Shown in pieces: positions 1 through 13,143 of a stretch of DNA of 64,000 nucleotides. The notes beneath the pieces are model-generated. The model made no database searches. It had not been told where the DNA came from and saw only the letters and a program-made list of their open reading frames with translations. A program made the translations under genes and the position numbers. Each line of letters begins with the position of its first letter. Position 1 is the first letter of the stretch. The DNA is from Phalacrocorax aristotelis (Eukaryota; Chordata; Aves; Suliformes; Phalacrocoracidae): positions 37,588,067 through 37,652,066 of the forward strand of contig NC_134276.1 of NCBI RefSeq assembly GCF_949628215.1, in the 5' to 3' direction.

Positions 1-3000
1 ACCTGTTACTTACATTTCCTTATATTGCCCTCACAATGGTTTTATTTTACATCATTAATGCTTATTCACATTCCTCCAATCTAATATTGTTGCTCAGTAG
101 CACGGCTGGGGTTATAATGAAATTGGCTCCACAGTTTAGTTACAATCAAACTGATTATTTCTCTGAAAGTATAGCTGCAAGTATGGTTTTTGAATGGCTG
201 GAAGTGTTCTGTAGTGAAGTGGTTTTGGATCTGCTGAAGTTATGCTGCAGATGCACTCTTCATTGGAAGTTTCTCAGTCCCCAAATGTACTTCTGCTTTT
301 CTAATTAGTTTATTCAAAGGTTTATGTGAAAATATTATCTTTTTTTTTCCATTCTGCTTGCCTAACCTTAATAAGTTCAAGAAAACCTAACAGAGGATAG
401 CATATTCTCAAAGGTAAGATTTTCCCTACAAATACCTTAAAGATGGGCTTCCAAAACAGAGTAGAGGTACCCACTGAGGGACAGGCTGCAGCACTAAACT
501 TATACCAAACTTGTTTGATCTATCCAATTAATCTCTGGACCAGAAAGCACATATTAGTAATTAGAGATGTGGGGGGAAGCTAGGGAAACTGTTTTAGACA
601 CTCCTTCTGGAACATTTGTGGAAATCATAGACTGAGGAAAGGAAGGTAGTTTGAAACATGGGGAATATATGAAACTATTGTATTGCTGACTACAGAGTTA
701 AAGAGGAATAAAGGAGAAACAAAACAAATTGTGATGAATATGCAGGACGTACCTGGGTGGGATACAGTCTATTACACAGAGAATGTGTGGGGCACATAGG
801 ATCAAAAACTGGATTTCATCAATGCGATGCCTCACTGAAATAATTCCACTGGTCACTGTGTGGGCCTTGGGTAGTTGTATTATTTGAACATATGGTAGCT
901 TTATTTCTCACTGTTCTAAATTAAAAACAAAATAACAACCACCCGATATTTCTGCCCAAAACTTCATTTGTTTCTTAATTTATGCTTAATTCGTAGTAAT
1001 CTCTGGATCAAGTGTTTTGCTTTCTTGTGTTTTCTACATTTTTAGTTCTGAATGTCATGTTTTCAGTCTGTGTGATTGTCTGTATTAGTGTTCTTGTGTT
1101 GTTCTTTTACTTCTTTGCTTTGGATGCTCATGCTATCTGTATATTATTTTAGTATTATATTTTTGTGAGAAACAGATATCTACTGTCACAGTGGCATCAG
1201 ATGTCCCACCATTAATTCTTCCTTGAGAATATAGCTAAATTCTAGAATTCTAAATCAGGAATTTGAGTATCTAATTCTGGTTTGCTTCTTCATTTGAATT
1301 AAAACAAACAAACAAAAAAAAGCCCACCAACAAAAAACCCAAAACAACACTTGAAAATCAGGGAAAGAAAATCTCTTTAAATGCCTTTATCATCTGCTTG
1401 AATGTTTCAGAGCTTTGGTCTCACTCAAGTTTTCTCTTCCTTATTCTCCTCCTATTGACATTTCTATGAAGAGGTTGAATTCTTACATTGCCTCCAGGCA
1501 TAGGTATGGTTTCTTGTCTGGAAAGTCAACATTGTTATTGGTATGGGTCCCTTGGTCTGCCTTTGTCAGAAAGTTTTTTGCATCTTCTGGGTTGGGGAGG
1601 ATCTCACCAGTTTGACTCCTGTCACCATGTTTCATCTACCAACTGCTGTGCTACAAAATGAAAAGCATCCATGCTTGTAAAATTAAACTGTTTTCTTATT
1701 AAGGGATGTTGTGGATCATACTCTGCTATAAGACTCTAGCCAATTCCATGAACCATTTTCAAATTCCCATGAGCTGGAGACTTGGATGTTTGAGAATTGT
1801 GAATGTATAAACAGTTTCAACCAAGAGCCCTTATGAAATATAATTACCCTAATAAAATGATACAGACATTTCTCTGTCCATGATTAAGTTTCAATTTTTG
1901 TACCCCTTTCCAAAAATTATCATCTGTGCTTGTTGACAAATCAGTTTATAAATACTTTTAGAGACAAGCAATTTCTTACCATTTTTTTTCACATGCTTCT
2001 GACCACTGTAGTTTGACCGTTCTTTCATTTCTTTTATAAGGGAAGAAATTATTTCCTTTTTTTTTTTTCCTTCCAGTATCTTCCATTTTTTCCACACCCT
2101 AAGCTTGAGGTCAGAAGTTTTTAAGTTAATCAGTTAATCAGACTGGAACATGTACCTCCACTGTGGATGACCCTATCTCAGGATGTGTTCCAGTTCATAT
2201 ACGCTGAAACATAAACAGAAAAAACACAGCACCACAGATGGGGAAGGTAAAGAAAAAATCATTCAGGAAAATGGCTGTGTGCTCTTAAAGTAAAATAATA
2301 ATGTAATAATGTAACTGTTTGGTTCATACAACTCATATGTGCATTCTATGGATGAATTTGAATTCTCTTTGCTCAGCTCTGCTTCGTAACGCAGAAACTT
2401 CTTTGAAAAACAAACAAAAATCACCAAAATGGCCCCAAAACATTAAACAACAACAAAAAAAGACCATGTTATTTTTCATTCTGAACAAGTCAAAGTTACA
2501 TGAGTACTGTTTGTGAAGACAAACAATATATTTTCCCTTCAGTAAAGAAGTCTGAGAGATGTGAAAATAGGAAAAAATTATTACAGAAACATAGAAAATC
2601 ATGAGCTTTCATTACTGAGAGGTCTTCTTTTTTATTTTATGCAACAAACACTGAACGGTATTCACAATGATCTATTTTCAAATCTCCTGTTTTCTGCTCC
2701 AAATTGATAAAAGAATTCAACAAAGTAAGAGGTCTTTTAAATTTCACCTGCAGTGTGAGCATCTTCATCTTTTCCATTCTGCAGTAAGAAAATAGGGTAA
2801 TTATCTTTCTTTATGTTGTAATTCTTTGCCATAATTAAGAACCAAAACTATTAACCCATCTTTGGAGAGGTTAGCTCTTCCTCAAAATGAAAGGTAAGAA
2901 AAATGAAATTAACATATGGGTATTAGGTACACAATGAGTAATACATATTTTTGTGTCTCCCCTTGCAGCTTCATGGTAAAAGGTTTCTAAGGATTAGTGG

Positions 3001-6000
3001 TGGATTAGCCATGCTGAAAGTTAGAACATTTTTCAGCTGAAAAATCCAAATAGCCATACAAAGAATGGATTATCCCCCCAGTCTAGACACGGGAATCTGG
3101 TTGATGATTTTTTTTTAGGGGTCTAAGCATGTTCCATGAGGAAAATAAACATTGTGATGCAGTATATTAAAAAAACATCAGTAGAATAATTTAACCATGA
3201 AGAGGTTTCCACAATTTATCCCAAAAATACCTAAGAACGTATCAGTAATTCAGTGTCAGGTGAGTCAACAGTGTAAAAAAATAACTTTTTTTTTCTTTAA
3301 ACCTATGAACAATAGTCTTTATTTTCTAACACTCTGAGATAAAATTGGTAAAATCTGAGCATATTATGCTCTATTCTGTAGTAGTAAGTAACCAAACAGA
3401 AATGCTTGTCCCCTATTCTTTAAAAACTAAATTGAGTGCAGCCTGTTCCAAGATGTCACTGAAGTTACCAAGATTCCTACTGATTTCCACAGGGATAGGA
3501 CAAACCCATTTCTCAGTTCATGCATATGCTCCAGAAGGATCTCAAGTTATCCTACAGGACCACAATCAGAAGCTCACTGTCATACTCCTACACCAAGTTC
3601 AACTGTAGAGCTAACAAACAAAACTTTGTCTCATTATGACTTGCCACATTCCTATCACTAGTGAGTGTGCGTGCTGTACAATGACTATTGTCTGACTCCT
3701 CTCTTTGGAAAGGAAATGTTCTTTTGAATTTTACACCTACAGGTTTAAGCCTTACACATAGAAAAGAGATTGACCTGTAGCACTGTGGAAAGCAGTCTTC
3801 TGCATCCTAGCAGTAGGTCAGTGTTTTAACGGTCCTTCATTCTATTGTATCTGACAGCCAGGATGCAAGCTCTAGTGGTTAGAGGGGCAACATAAAGATT
3901 GACCAAGATGTTCATCACTGATGTAAGAATAAAAAGCATTCTGATTTGTATAGCACTTTAAGTAGTAGTGTGAGCCTTTCTTAGGCTGCCTACAAATGAT
4001 ACAGCTTTGCCATTCGAGTGGGACAGAAGATTATAAAAAGTGTTTAGTCATTGAGCTGTATTTTAGTTTACATAAATCTGCATTATTCCAACTTTTCCAC
4101 TAATGTCCCGGGGGAATAGAAAGAACCACATTTTAGCTGGTCTGAACTAAGCAGAAAGAAAAGAAAATGTCTGAAATAGGTCTCTATTGTAAAGAACACT
4201 TCCCCCCCCCGCCCCTGAATTTACAATGATATTTGTGACAACAGTGTTTATCTATTTGAAAAGAGACCAGCATATGTAACAATTAAATTAAAAAATACTC
4301 ATTTTATTCAAGAAATAATGCAAAGTATCCGTTGTCTTTCCTTTGAGTAATGAGATTTAGTGACATACCCGGTTAAAAATAACAACCAGTATCAATGAGT
4401 GATTCTAGCTGTGTCTACTTCAGGGACTCAATCCACAGGCAACAACTGTTCTGTAAAATAGATGACTAGCTATCTGGTTTGGGTACATGGCCAGGCTTTT
4501 GACATGGATTTAAGGTGCAGCCAGATCACATTCTGCACTTCTGTTTTCCAGGAAAAGGAAACCGTGTGGGCTGAAAGAGAGAAGGCAGCTGCACAATTCT
4601 CTGAACCAGATACACAATGTAATACCTCTATAGTGTAGTCAGGACATAACCCCTCAGGTGCGAAGGGAATATCAAGTCAGCTTTAAAAGATACAGATTTT
4701 TAGTGCATCTGATTAATAATTTGACATGACTTATGCCAAAACCAGGCAAAAACCACCACCTTTTTTATTCAGTAAGAGAGATATAGAACATAACCCAAAC
4801 TGCCAAAGTTAATCACAGGGAGATCTCAAAAAATAGGCTGCTAGAGAGAAAATTGAGATCATCTTGTTTAGGTACCTCATGTAATAGAAAAATGAATATT
4901 TATAGTGAACTTAGGAAGCCTAATTTCAGCCACAGTTTAAATGAGAAAACTATTTCCTGCAAAATTCATTCTGGAAAAAAAAAAATTCTTGAGCAAAAAA
5001 AGATTTTCTCTAATAAACCTCAAACTCAGCAGTACATTCTGTCCCTTTGGACTGAAAATATTTCAATTACTATATCATTACATATTATTATATTTTCATC
5101 TTTCCAGCTGTAAAGTTTTCTACTGTAAAAGTTTCCTTGACATTTGTACATGTTCTCTAGAATTTGTTTATCATTTCACTCAGACACTGGCACTGTCTCA
5201 GAAATAAAGAGAAAGAAACAAAACAAACTAAAAAAATAAAACAAAATAGAAGTAGAAATATAAAGATGCAAAGCCAGCAAACACACAAAATTGTAGCTTT
5301 CTAACTTTAAAGACATGAAGAAGAAAAGGCTGAAAGAATTATAATAAGGATGAAAGTTAAAAAGAGCAAAGATGTGGGAGTGGAATCTCGAAATGAGACA
5401 AAGAAAGAAAAAGAAAGGCCAAACAAGAAAAGTAAATTATCATAATGAAAACTAAAAGCCTCCCTTGATCTGTCTTAAAAATAGATACTAATGTTTTGCA
5501 GATTAACTCTGGTTTTGTAATTACGGACTTATGGAGAAATGGATGTTGGTGAACCAAACTGCTCACTTAGGGAGCGTAGCTAAATCCATGGCATAGCAGA
5601 AACAGCTGCTGCCCATTATGCTTTGCTTTTTGATGATGAGTGGTAACGAAGGTTGGGAAAAGGTGACCATTCAGCACTTTTGATTATGAGGTAATGGCTC
5701 CAATGATGTTAGCAAAACAATTAAAAACACCATCAGTCCTATTCTCTGTGAAGCCACTTAATGTTGTTTCCAACTCTCTCTGCTGTCCTAAAATGTATTC
5801 ACATATGGAGTAATATTGAAGGTTAGGGTAAAATTGGAGCAAATCAGAATTAAAGGAGATTTTGTGCATTACATACAAAGCCTTAATCCAAACTGGGTAA
5901 TTCAGTGTTCCTACGCTATGTATTTAAATCAAAACTATTACTCTTGTTCTCATAAAAGGAACAGTAAACCTTGCTCTCTGTAATGTCTTTGACTGGAAAG

Positions 6001-6131
6001 CTTTTTCTGTATGCTATTCACAAAAGATATATGAATTTTCACATGAATGTCTCCAACTTTATTTCTCTTTTAGTCATCCCATATGCAAGGAAAACCTAAT
6101 ATCTCACCCTACTAACAAATATCCTAATATT
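1..6131. other. Unique AT-rich DNA, no gene seen
   Basis: No reading frame here looks like a protein: all are short, of low-complexity composition, and flanked by stops. No LTR or recent CR1 sequence is visible. Small landmarks are a C-run at 4202-4215 broken by one G, and several A- or T-runs such as those near 1312, 2061 and 4976. The stretch could be intergenic or intronic; the sequence does not decide. Ancient, strongly diverged repeats may be present but unrecognisable by eye. Confidence 0.6.
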
Positions 6132-6960
6132 TTTGTGCTGGGTTACCCTTGACAACCGAACTTCCACCCGGCTGCTCACTCACTCTTTCACCCCCCATGT
6201 AGGACAAGGAAAGAAAATAAGAACGGAATAAGAAAGATCATGGGTCAAGATAAAATTAAGGAGACAGTTTACCAACTACTGTCATGGGCAAAAAAGAATT
6301 GACTTGGGAAAAAAATAATTTAATTTAATTTACTGCCAAATAGAATAGATATTTTTGGGTAGTGGGAAACAAAAAGGCAAACATCAAAATGTCACCATTC
6401 CTCCCCCTTTCCCAGGCTCAACCTTAGTCCTTCATTCCTGACCTCTCTACTTCTTCCTCCCCAATCAGTGCATGGGGATGGGAATGGGGGTTGCAGTCAG
6501 TTCATAAGAGTTCCTCTGCCACTCCTTCCTCCACACATTTTCCTTCTCTTCCAGCACGGGTCCTTCAGGAAAACCTGCTCTGGTATGGGCTCTCCATGGG
6601 CTGCAGGGATTATCTCTTCCTCTGTGAGGCACCTCCTCCTCCTTCTTCTCTGAGCTTGATGTTCCCTCTGCTGTTTCATACTCTTTTCCCCTGCCTCCTC
6701 CTTCTCTGCCTGTCCAGCATTTCCTGCCCTTTCTTAAATGTTCTTTCCGTATTAAATATGCCACCATCTTGGATGATGGGTTCAGTTGTACCCTGTGATG
6801 GATCCTTTGGAGCCAGCTGGAAGTGGTCATGTCCAGCATGGCCTCTCCTCACAGAGGCTATCCCTGCAGCACCCCAGCTGACAAGTTGACACCTGCACCC
6901 AATACAAACTTGTACTAGACCCCACCAGACGTTTGGGATAGCAGAAACCTTAAAAGGGAA
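6132..6960 (-). mobile_element. Degraded avian ERV LTR (solo or partial)
   Basis: The left edge reads like the reverse complement of an LTR 3' end. It has a TGTGCTGGGTTACCC-like start, a motif resembling GGCTGCTCACTCACT followed by a C-run, and then a CATGGGTCAAGAT...GACAGTTT block matching the position and wording of the LTRs at 9407 and 34618. To its right is a C+T-rich segment (about 6400-6760) with repeated 'gggctgcag'-type wording, and then a more GC-rich block. This agrees with a longer avian LTR class whose 3' end resembles the other LTRs here. The right boundary is uncertain because I could not find a clear terminal CA or a target duplication. Open frames at 6465-6889 on both strands come from this C+T-rich LTR sequence and are not genes. 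Confidence 0.6.
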
Positions 6961-9406
6961 AGCCTGTGCGTAAGGAGCTGATTCGCTTAAGGTTTTCAGT
7001 ACCACAACCATTGATAAAATGACTTGAAGAATAATATGGAGCTCTACCCAGAATGAACAGATAGTTTGGGATCAATAGAGTGAGTTACTTGTATTAAATT
7101 AACTGAACTAGTTCAGGAACACTTTTGGTTGTTTGTTTGTTTTTGTTTCTTTGTTTGTTTGTTTTTCACACAGCTAGCTGAGGTGCCTCATTCAATTTTA
7201 TACCCTAGGTGTTAATGTTTATTTTTCTCACTTGGAATCAGCCATTTCCAAGGATCCAAACAGTTGACATTGTGCACATAGCACACACAGGTGCTGAATT
7301 TGTGAGAGGAATGGGAGAATCAGACCTTTCTAAACTTACAAGGTGTTCTGGAAAACAAGTGAGGCATCTTGTAGCAATACTTCCTTTTTGTGGGTGGCAT
7401 ATTAGCAAAGAGGCATTGTGACCAGAAAGGAATTTTCCTGCTTCTGAGTTAGTTGCACTTCAGAGTAAGATAAATAAGCGTCTTGTGGGCTTCATTCATG
7501 CTTTGGAAAATAATGTACCTTTTGCACCTAAAAGCAGACTGATGTTCTCATCTCATCAAACAGGCTTTAACTGGAACACACCATGTGATATACAGTATAG
7601 GATAGAAGACAGAAGAATTTCGACCCCTGGGCCAGAAGGCTTGACAAATCCTAAATGTAGATTTTAGAACTGAGCTTTTGGTGATGATGAAAAGTTTTTT
7701 GTTTTTATTCAGGGTTTCGGACTATCAAATCACTTTATACATTTCAATGAATAGTAAAATTGGCACTTTCTTGGGCAGATGGAAGAGTCAAGAGACATGT
7801 TCTTTCAGCCATCAATCCTTAAAAATCCTTTAAAACTGAAATTGTGGTTTGCTGTAATTCCTTTCTCTGATGGGTGGTTAGCATAAATGGCCCTCTTCTC
7901 TACTGAATAGATCCTAGATCTAGGACAAAGAAGAAAAACCCAAACCACAGCACTCACTAAACAAACAAACAAACAGTATGAAATAAACTATTGTCAAAAC
8001 TGTTGGGTGGAAATGCAGCTTTCTGTACATTGGTTAAAATGAAGATTTGAACATACTGAGCAGATAGCGTCTCAGCTCCCTAAACTGCAATGAGGATGAC
8101 CTAAACAACCTAGAAGTGTCAGTAAGAGAGAAATGTAATATCTACCTCTCGGAATTGATCAAGTTTTTGTCACTAGAACATGTGAACTAATTTACCAGTT
8201 AGAATCAAAGGAGATCTTCAGATGATCAATATGGACAGGGAGGCAAATAATTGGGGTATACCAGATCACCCTCTTCAGCTCCTCAAAGGTTTCTATGGAT
8301 ATTGAGCATACAGGGAATACAGACAGGTTTTTCAGACCTACTGAACTGCATTGTCTCCCTATGATGCTGGAGTCATAAGCCTCAGGTATCAGTTAAGTGA
8401 TTCCTGAAATCAATAGATTATATTCCAGCCGGCGCTGCATTGCAAACCAAAAAATCTTAACTCACTTGTCGCACTAAAATACATGCATGATAAATCAATA
8501 AATATAAATATACTTAGTGAAAAATAGTTGTTCTAAACTCATTTTACAACTTATAACAGTATTAGATTGCTTATTCCCAATAGGGAAGGAATTCTATTAT
8601 CTTGCTTCAGCCTGAAAGATGATAGGCAAAGTTTCAAGTAAACAATTTGGATGGGAAATAGCTATTTTTCATATATTAGATTTATAGCTTAAAAATGTTT
8701 GAAGCAATGAAGAAACTAGTCTTCTCTAAATAATAAAAAGTAATAATGAAAAACTAAACTATGACAGTGTAGCTAGACCAAAATGCTTTATACATGAACA
8801 ACTGAGTAACTACTATTTAAAAGGTCACCGTGAAAGTATTAACATTTAATCAAAAGTAAGAATGTAGTTTTATTTCTCATAAAATTAAAACTGACTAGGG
8901 AAATCGGATGTTCTTCCTCAAATCCTTCTTATGGGTAAAAGGGAAAACACCATATATGGAGAGCCAAGAATTTACTGTTAGTATAGTGAAGTCTTAACCT
9001 TGCAACCAAAATAGAAGTGGTAATCATTAGTCCAGTTACAACAGACACTAAAATCTCTAGACCAAATTATCTAGTCACTTCCTCAAGAATGGTCCAGTGA
9101 AAGTGTTATGTGTGAAATTCCTGTTATCTGTCCTGCCTTCTCTGGAACCCTTCCCAGGGTTCTCTGGGTCAACAGTGTTAGGTTTTGACAATTAAATGTA
9201 AGGGGGCATTATGAGAGGTCATGACCACAATGTCCAGGTTGCGTTAACAGTGATACTTGGGAATATTTTTTCCCCAGTCTTGGGGTCTGCTTAGGGTAAT
9301 TTTTATCTGTTTTCTTAATGTTGGTATTCTCTCCATTGGCTCGCAGATGAAGTTTGAAAATTGCATACAAAGTTATAAAGATAAGTACTACTGCTGTACT
9401 CAAAAA
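6961..9406. other. Unique AT-rich DNA, no gene seen
   Basis: No coding or RNA gene is recognisable. A TTTG-type simple repeat lies at 7128-7166 and a short AAAC run near 7960-7975. The short open frames at 7209-7421 and 7485-7667 show no domain, no biased composition and no splice context that I would trust. Confidence 0.55.
7128..7166. repeat. Imperfect (GTTT)n simple repeat
   Basis: About nine GTTT-like units interrupted by TTTC. It borders the degraded LTR region but is not clearly part of it. Confidence 0.8.
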
Positions 9407-10020
9407 TGATGTGGTTTAGCCCCATTCAGCAACTAAGCATCACACAGCCACTTCACTTGCTCACTCCTCACACCCCTGTGAGATGGGGGAGAGAATTGGA
9501 AGGGAAAAGGTAAGAAAACTTGTGGGTTGATATAAGAACAGTTTAATAATTAAAATAAAACAGTAATAGCAGTAATAATAATAACAATAATAATATAAAG
9601 ACAAGGAAAATAACGAGAGAGAGAGAGAGAGGCAAAACCTTGGAAGGGGGAAACCAACAAAACAAGTGATACAACTGCTCACCAACTGCCAACTGCTGCT
9701 GCCAGTTCCCAAGCCATGATCACTGCTTACTCTGGCCAGCTCCAACTCCCCCCAGTTAATATACTGGGCATGACATCATATGGTGTGGAATATCCCTTTG
9801 GTCAGTTTGGGTCAGCTGTCTTGGCTGTGTCCCCTCCCAACTTCTTGTGCACCCGGCAGAGCACAGGAAGCTGGAAAAGTCCTTGACTAGTATAAGCACT
9901 ACATAGCAACAACTAAAACATTAGTGTGTTATCAACATTATTTTCATACTAAAGCCAAAGCACAGCACTATACCAGCTACAGCAAAGAAAATTAACTCTA
10001 TCCCAGCTAAAACCATGACA
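9407..10020 (-). mobile_element. Solo ERV LTR (ERVL-like), 614 bp
   Basis: The plus strand begins TGATGTGGTTTAGCCCC and ends AAAACCATGACA, so the element runs on the minus strand with TG...CA ends. Read on its own strand it opens with TGTCATGGTTTTAGCTGGG and then a GTTAAT block. It carries the CCAAACTGACCAAAGGGATATTCC-type region also seen in the LTRs at 31029, 34618 and 44523. It has an ATTAAA polyadenylation-type signal followed by CTGTTCTTAT and ends in AACCACATCA. A (GA)n tract lies at about 9613-9632 and an ATT/ACT-rich simple repeat at 9560-9597. The five flanking bases do not match (AAAAA against GTATG), so no target duplication is visible. No internal retroviral sequence adjoins it. 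Class assignment is inferred from related copies here that have 5-bp duplications. Confidence 0.88.
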
Positions 10021-10977
10021 GTATGTTAACGCATAATAAGACAGAAGAACTAAATATCTTGCTAGAATTTGTAATATATATAGAGAGAGAAACATAACTG
10101 ATATTTTTTTTATTTTTTCCCTGTCAACTAATGGCCTCAGTTAACGATAAAGGACTAAAATAACGAGTCATCATAACGAGTTGTACAGTGACTGCCTAGG
10201 TTTGTCAGGTCTCTACCATATCCAGCATTTAAAGAGTTAAGCAAAAATATGTTAGCCAGTAGTCAAGTTGACACTTGACCATTAGACAATTGCTATAACA
10301 GCTAAAACCAGCTTAGGCCAAGACAAACCCAGATAACTCCTGAGACCCTGCAGTGTCAGGTCAATACAGCTCCTGTGGCCTTTTACTAATAATTGCACAA
10401 GTCATATTTACTGGGCTACAGGTATATCCACAAAAAGAAGAGAGAATGCTATCTTTTTTCTTGAAATAAGTCTTGTGCAGCAAATAAAATTTATTTATTC
10501 ATGAAATTTTCTGTATTTTCCAACCATACATAAATCATTTATCTCACCACCTGTTTACAAAAATCAAATATTCAACTGTCTCTGTTATTTAAGAGTACTG
10601 GTAGGGCTCCATCTCCTTCCAAACTATGTAACCTCGTCCATGCCTACTGTTAAGTTCAGCAAGGCAAGCAGCAGAGAAAATTTTGAACACTCAATCAAAA
10701 TAGGTAAGGAAATAAAAAATAATCAACATGACTATTTTTACAATACGATATCCATAAATTAATGGCTGATGTAGATAGAAAGGGAAATGTAGTTGAACCC
10801 TAGATACTACAGATGCTCATTTAGCAAAAAAACCAAAATATTAGTCAAACAATTTAAAGTAAACAATGCATAATGATTTATTTGTGCAGTACTCGTATTC
10901 CAGGATGACAGCTACAAAAAAATGTCAGAATAGACAAAATAATCTTAAAATAATAGGGAATATTTCTCCATAGAAAT
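10021..10977. other. Unique AT-rich spacer between LTR and CR1 nest
   Basis: I see no gene and no recognisable repeat. It includes an AT-rich TATATAGAGAGAGA tract near 10074-10090. Confidence 0.5.
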
Positions 10978-11436
10978 CCACAGAATCACAGAATGTTTAA
11001 GATTATAAAAGATCTCTGGAGGTCATCTGTTCCAAGTTCCATGCTCAAGCAGGGCTACCCAGAGCTGGTTGCCCAGGACCATGTCCAGATGGTTTTTGAA
11101 GATCTCCAAAGATAGACACTAAATAACTTCCCTGGACAACCTGTGCCAGTGTTCAGTCATACCCACAGTAAAAAGAGTGTTTCCTGATGTTCAGATGGAA
11201 TTTCCCATGTTTCACTTTGGGCCCATTGCATCTTGTTGTGTCACTGGTCACCACTGAAAAGAGCATGGCACCATTGACTTTGCATCCTCCCTTCAGGTAT
11301 TTATATATGTTAATAGGATCAGCAATGAGCCTTCTCTCTGGGCTAAACAGCCCCAATTCTCCCAGCCTTTCCTCACAGCAGACATGATCCAGTCCCTTAA
11401 TCACCTCCATGGCCCTTTGTTGGACTCTCTCCATTA
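10978..11436 (-). mobile_element. CR1 LINE copy 0, 3' segment
   Basis: The left end reads CAGAATCACAGAATG, the reverse complement of the CR1 3' terminus, followed by 'aagatcatctggaggtcatctg'-like 3' sequence and the C-terminal ORF2 region. Remnant protein on the minus strand includes QQRAMEVIKGLDHVCCEERL and LFSPERR, the conserved tail of CR1 ORF2. It stops at TTGGACTCTCTCCATTATC, exactly where a second CR1 3' end begins. The expected continuation reappears at 14491, so this is the left part of an element interrupted by copy 1. Confidence 0.9.
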
Positions 11437-13138
11437 TCGCAGAATCACAGAATGGTAGGGGTTAGAAGGGATTTCTGGAGATTGCCTTGTCCAAAACCCC
11501 TGCTTGAGAAGGCACACCCAGAGCAGGGGGCACAGGAATGCATCCAGGTGGGTTTTGAACTCCACAACCTCCCTGGGCAACCTGTTCCACTGCACTGGCA
11601 ACCTCACAGGAAAGAAGATTTTTCTCCTATTGAGGTGGAACTTCCTGTGTTCCAACTTGTGCCCATTGCCCCTTGTTCTGTCATTGACATTATTGAAAAG
11701 AGCCTAGTCCTATCATCCTGACACCCACCCTTTAGATATTTATAGGTATTGATGAGATCCCCCCTCAGTTGCCTCTTCTCCAGGATGAACAAACCCGAGC
11801 CTCTCAGCCTTTCCTCATAAGGGAGATGCTTCTGTCCCCTGATCATCTTGGTAGCTCTCTGCTGGACTTGCTCAAGCAGTTCTGTGTCCTTCTTAAACTG
11901 GGGACCCCAAAACTGACCACAGGACTCCAGATGTGGTCTCACTAGGATAGAGTAGAGGGGGAGAATAACCTTTCTCTATCTGCTGGCCACACTCCTTTTA
12001 ATGCAGCCCCACGATAACATTGGCCTTCTTGGCCACAAGGGCACAGTGCTGGCACAGGGTCAGCTTGCTGACCACCAGGACTGCCACGTCCTTCTCAACA
12101 GAGCTGCTTTCCAGTAGTCCAGCTCCCAACTTGTACCAGTGCATGGGGTTGTTCCACCCCAGGTGCATCACCTTACACTTGCTTTTGTTGAATTTCATGA
12201 GGTTCCCCTCAGCCCAGCTCTCCAGCCTGTACAGGTCTGGTTGGATGGCAGCACAGCCTTCTGGTGTATCAGCCACTCCTCCCAGCTTGGTATCATCAGT
12301 GAACTTGCTGAGGTTACACTCTATCCCTTTGTCCCATTATCTAGGTCATTGTTGAATATGTTGAACAGGACTGGACCAAGCACAGACCCCTGGGGAACAC
12401 CACTAGTGACAGGCCTCCAACCAGACTCTGTGCTGTTGATCACGACCCTCTGAGTTCTGTTGCTGAGCCAGTTCTTTATCCACCTCACTGTCCATCATCC
12501 AACACACACTTCCTTAGCTTGCCTGTGAGGATGCTATGGGAGACAGTGTCGAATGTCTCACTGAAGTCAAGGTAAACAACAACCACTGCTCTCCCTTCAT
12601 CGACCCAGCCAGTCATACAATCATAGAAGGCTATCAGGTTGGTCAAGCATGATCTTCCCATGGTGAATCCATGTTGGATGTTCTTGATAACCTTCTTGTC
12701 CTCTACATGCCTGGTGATGACCTCCAAGATGAAACGCTCCATCACCTTTTGGGTGATGGGTGACTGGCTTATAGTTCCCGAGGTCCTCCTTCTTGCCCTT
12801 CTTGAAGATTGGCATGATATCTGTTTTTCTCCAGTCCTCAGGTACCTCTCCTGTCTTCCATGATCTTTCAAAAATGATAGAGAGTGGCTCAGCGAGAACT
12901 TCTGTCAGCTGCCTCAGCACTTTTGGTGCATCCCATCGGGGCCCATGGATTTGTGAAGATCCAGTTTGCATAGGTGATCTCTGACCCAGTCCTTATCAAC
13001 TGATGATAAGTCTTCCTTTGTCCCATTTTGTCCTCTCTTCTCTGGGGGCTGAGATACCTGAGGGCCAGCCTTAGCAGTAAAGACCAAAACAAAGAACGCA
13101 TTCACTAACTCTGTCTTCTCTGCATCCTGTGTCGCCAG

Positions 13139-13143
13139 GGCCC
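13139..13143. repeat. Target site duplication, left copy (GGCCC)
   Basis: Five bases immediately before the TG of the solo LTR at 13144. They are repeated exactly at 13641-13645. A 5-bp duplication fits integration by an ERVL- or gammaretrovirus-like integrase. Confidence 0.9.

Noticed and set aside
4202..4215. C-run as a structured regulatory element (i-motif or G4 on the other strand)
   Set aside because: A single run with no neighbouring runs at suitable spacing.
6465..7011. Several overlapping 110-130 codon frames on both strands
   Set aside because: They lie in the C+T-rich part of a degraded LTR, where stop codons are scarce by composition.
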